Source of the DNA: Catenulispora acidiphila DSM 44928
GTDB lineage: Bacteria > Actinomycetota > Actinomycetes > Streptomycetales > Catenulisporaceae
Reading direction: 5' to 3'
DNA length: 64,000 nucleotides
Assembly (NCBI RefSeq): GCF_000024025.1
Contig: NC_013131.1
Span: 7,440,001-7,504,000, forward strand
Positions 62,480-64,000 of the stretch are shown here, piece after piece; positions within the stretch are counted from its first letter, which is position 1; each line of letters opens with the position of its first letter. Below the pieces are notes generated by a model. That model was not told where the DNA came from. It made no database searches and saw only the letters and a list, made by a program, of their open reading frames with translations. The position numbers and the translations under genes were made by a program.

Positions 62480-64000
62480 GTGAATCCCGCCTGGCTCGAC
62501 CTTCCTGTCCGCGGCGCCGTTCCTGAACTCCGGCGTGCCCTGGACCGGCGCGGGACTGCCGTCCTGGCCGCCCCGCCTGGGACCGGGAAGACCACGTTGG
62601 TGCCGCTGGTCTTGGCCGGTCTGGTGCCGGAGGCCGGGCTCGATGCGGAAACGGGCAGTCCTCGGCGGGTGCTGGTTGCTGAGCCGCGTCGGCTTGCGGT
62701 TCGGGCTGCGGCGCGGCGGATGGCCTGGCTGCTGCGTGAACCGGTGGGTGAGCGGGTCGGCTTCACGGTGCGTGGTGAGCGCAAGGCCGGGCCGCGCACT
62801 GTGGTCGAGGTGGTCACCACCGGGGTGTTGCTGCAACGGTTGCAGCGCGACCAGGAATTGGCCGGCGTCGAGACTGTCGTATTGGACGAGTGCCATGAAC
62901 GGCACTTGGACGCCGACACCGCGCTGGCCTTCCTCCTCGATGTCCGGGCCACCCTGCGCCCCGACCTGCAGGTGCTCTGCGCCTCGGCGACCTCCGACAC
63001 CGACGCCTGGGCTCGGCTGCTGGGCGGGGCGGGCCAGATCCCTGCGCCCGTCGTGGAATCCGAGGGGATCCAGCACCCGGTGGAGGTGGTCTGGTCGCCG
63101 CCTTCCCGGCCGGTGCGTGCGCCGGAAGGGCTGCGCGTAGATCCCGCGCTGCTGGACCACGTCGCCGCGACCGTGCGGCGCGCACTGCGCGAACGCGAAG
63201 GGGACGTGCTGTGCTTCCTGCCCGGCGCGGGTGAGATTGGCCGGGTGGCCGAGATGTTGGCTGGGCTGCGTGACAGCGTGGACGTGCTGCAGCTGCACGG
63301 GCGGGCCGAGTCCGCTGTCCAGGAGGCGGCGCTGAGCAGTGGCGCCCGTCGGCGGGTGGTGCTGTCCACCTCCGTCGCCGAGTCCTCGCTGACCGTGCCG
63401 GGGGTACGCAGCGTCGTGGACTGCGGTCTGGCCAGGGAACCGCGCACCGACCACTCCCGCGGCCTGGCCACATTGGTCACCGTCCGGGCGTCGCTGGCGA
63501 CCGGACGTCAGCGCGCCGGGCGCGCCGGACGTGAGGCCCCCGGAACGGTCTACCGCTGTTGGGCGCAATTCGAGGACGCCAGGGCCAGGGCCATGCCGAC
63601 CCCCGAGATCATGCAGGCCGACCTCACCTCTTTCGCGCTCCAGGCCGCCTGCTGGGGTTCCCCCGGAGCCCGCGGCCTGGCACTGCTCGACCTCCCCCCG
63701 GACGGCGCGATGGCCGCCGCCCGCGACGTGCTGACTGCCCTGGGCGCCGTCGACGCCGAGGGCCGCGTCACCAAGCGGGGCGTGAGCATCAACCGCACCG
63801 GCCTGCACCCGCGGCTCGGCCGAGCCCTGCTGGACGGTGCCGCGCTGGTCGGCGCCCGCCAGGCGGCCGAACTGGTGGCGCTGTTGTCCGAGGAACCCCC
63901 GCGCGCGCTGGGCGACGACCTGGCCGCCGTCCACCGCGCTGCCGCGGCCGGCCACAGCATCTATGCCGCCCACTGGCGCGACGAGGTCCGCCGGCTGCTG
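62480..64000 (+). CDS. hrpB: ATP-dependent helicase HrpB, 5' part
   Basis: 507 codons from GTG 62480; runs off the right edge (family length ~800-840). DEAH/RHA helicase: Walker A LAAPPGTGKTTLVPLVLAGL, LVAEPRRLAVRAAARRMAW (motif Ia), VVLDECHERHLDADTALAFL (D-E-C-H, motif II), VLCASATSDTDAWARLLGG (motif III), VLSTSVAESSLTVPGVRSVV (motif V) and RQRAGRAGREAPGTVYR (motif VI). RNA-directed ATPase of bacterial HrpB type; biological role poorly known. A normal chromosomal gene, marking stable backbone at the right edge. Confidence 0.93.
   Translation, partial: MNPAWLDLPVRGAVPELRRALDRRGTAVLAAPPGTGKTTLVPLVLAGLVPEAGLDAETGSPRRVLVAEPRRLAVRAAARRMAWLLREPVGERVGFTVRGERKAGPRTVVEVVTTGVLLQRLQRDQELAGVETVVLDECHERHLDADTALAFLLDVRATLRPDLQVLCASATSDTDAWARLLGGAGQIPAPVVESEGIQHPVEVVWSPPSRPVRAPEGLRVDPALLDHVAATVRRALREREGDVLCFLPGAGEIGRVAEMLAGLRDSVDVLQLHGRAESAVQEAALSSGARRRVVLSTSVAESSLTVPGVRSVVDCGLAREPRTDHSRGLATLVTVRASLATGRQRAGRAGREAPGTVYRCWAQFEDARARAMPTPEIMQADLTSFALQAACWGSPGARGLALLDLPPDGAMAAARDVLTALGAVDAEGRVTKRGVSINRTGLHPRLGRALLDGAALVGARQAAELVALLSEEPPRALGDDLAAVHRAAAAGHSIYAAHWRDEVRRLL

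Overview
The window is about 70% G+C, with GTG and TTG starts, frequent ATGA/GTGA start-stop overlaps, ECF sigma factors, F420-type oxidoreductases, a SARP regulator and a complete type II polyketide synthase. This points to a filamentous actinobacterium (Streptomyces- or Catenulispora-like); the genus cannot be fixed from sequence alone. No complete tRNA, rRNA, CRISPR array or intact insertion sequence was found.

Layout. (1) 1-5.93 kb is a mosaic. It holds the start of an alpha/beta hydrolase, a GntR regulator with a cysteine hydrolase, a ricin-like lectin, two unrecognised minus-strand genes and several gene fragments. It ends at the 3' part of a tRNA-Arg gene (5884-5928) followed by that tRNA's own-looking terminator, which is the expected right junction of an element integrated in a tRNA gene. 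(2) 5.98-9.0 kb: a ~240-bp dispersed repeat, a cupin divergent from an AraC regulator, an avidin/streptavidin-family protein without signal peptide, and an NTF2-like protein. (3) 9.2-24.1 kb: a catabolic region. A Tat-exported amidohydrolase is followed by a run of a Baeyer-Villiger monooxygenase, an esterase-like hydrolase, an aromatic hydroxylase, a zinc alcohol dehydrogenase and an aldehyde dehydrogenase. Then come a fumarylacetoacetate hydrolase divergent from a ring-cleavage-type VOC protein, IclR and TetR regulators, a DHA2 exporter, a haloalkane dehalogenase-type hydrolase, a PPOX protein and a second TetR. Operator-like palindromes tie TetR to the monooxygenase and exporter promoters, and IclR to its own promoter and the VOC/FAH promoter. 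(4) 24.3-29.3 kb: a SigE-type ECF sigma factor with a probable membrane partner, an internally deleted ABC-F gene, two secreted ricin-type lectins, and a large tetratricopeptide regulator-like protein. (5) 29.5-30.1 kb: transposase remnants.

(6) 30.1-55.2 kb: an aromatic (type II) polyketide cluster. KS-alpha, chain length factor, ACP, aromatase/cyclase and an ActIII-type ketoreductase make and fold the chain. A metallo-beta-lactamase-fold protein (possibly an ActIV-like cyclase) shares an operon with all three subunits of an acyl-CoA carboxylase, which would supply malonyl-CoA. Tailoring candidates are an acyl-CoA-dehydrogenase-like monooxygenase with a flavin reductase, an ABM monooxygenase, an F420 LLM enzyme, an SDR, SnoaL-like and quinone reductase-like proteins, two PPOX and two paralogous DUF6081-like proteins, an NmrA-like protein and a transaldolase homologue that has lost its Schiff-base lysine. 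An MFS exporter with a divergent TetR handles export. The SARP gene closes the cluster. Seven arrays of 7-bp repeats at 11-bp period lie at the promoters, so the SARP regulon can be read from the sequence. The gene set resembles benzoisochromanequinone (actinorhodin/medermycin/alnumycin-type) clusters, but the product is not determined.

(7) 55.3-64.0 kb: a decayed glycosidase tail, a secreted GH18/CBM protein with a HutC/DasR-type regulator and shared operator-like sites, more transposase debris, a SnoaL-like protein divergent from a truncated SigJ/ECF41-type sigma factor, the second copy of the dispersed repeat, a MarR regulator divergent from a quinone oxidoreductase with two operator boxes, an SDR fragment, and the 5' part of hrpB.
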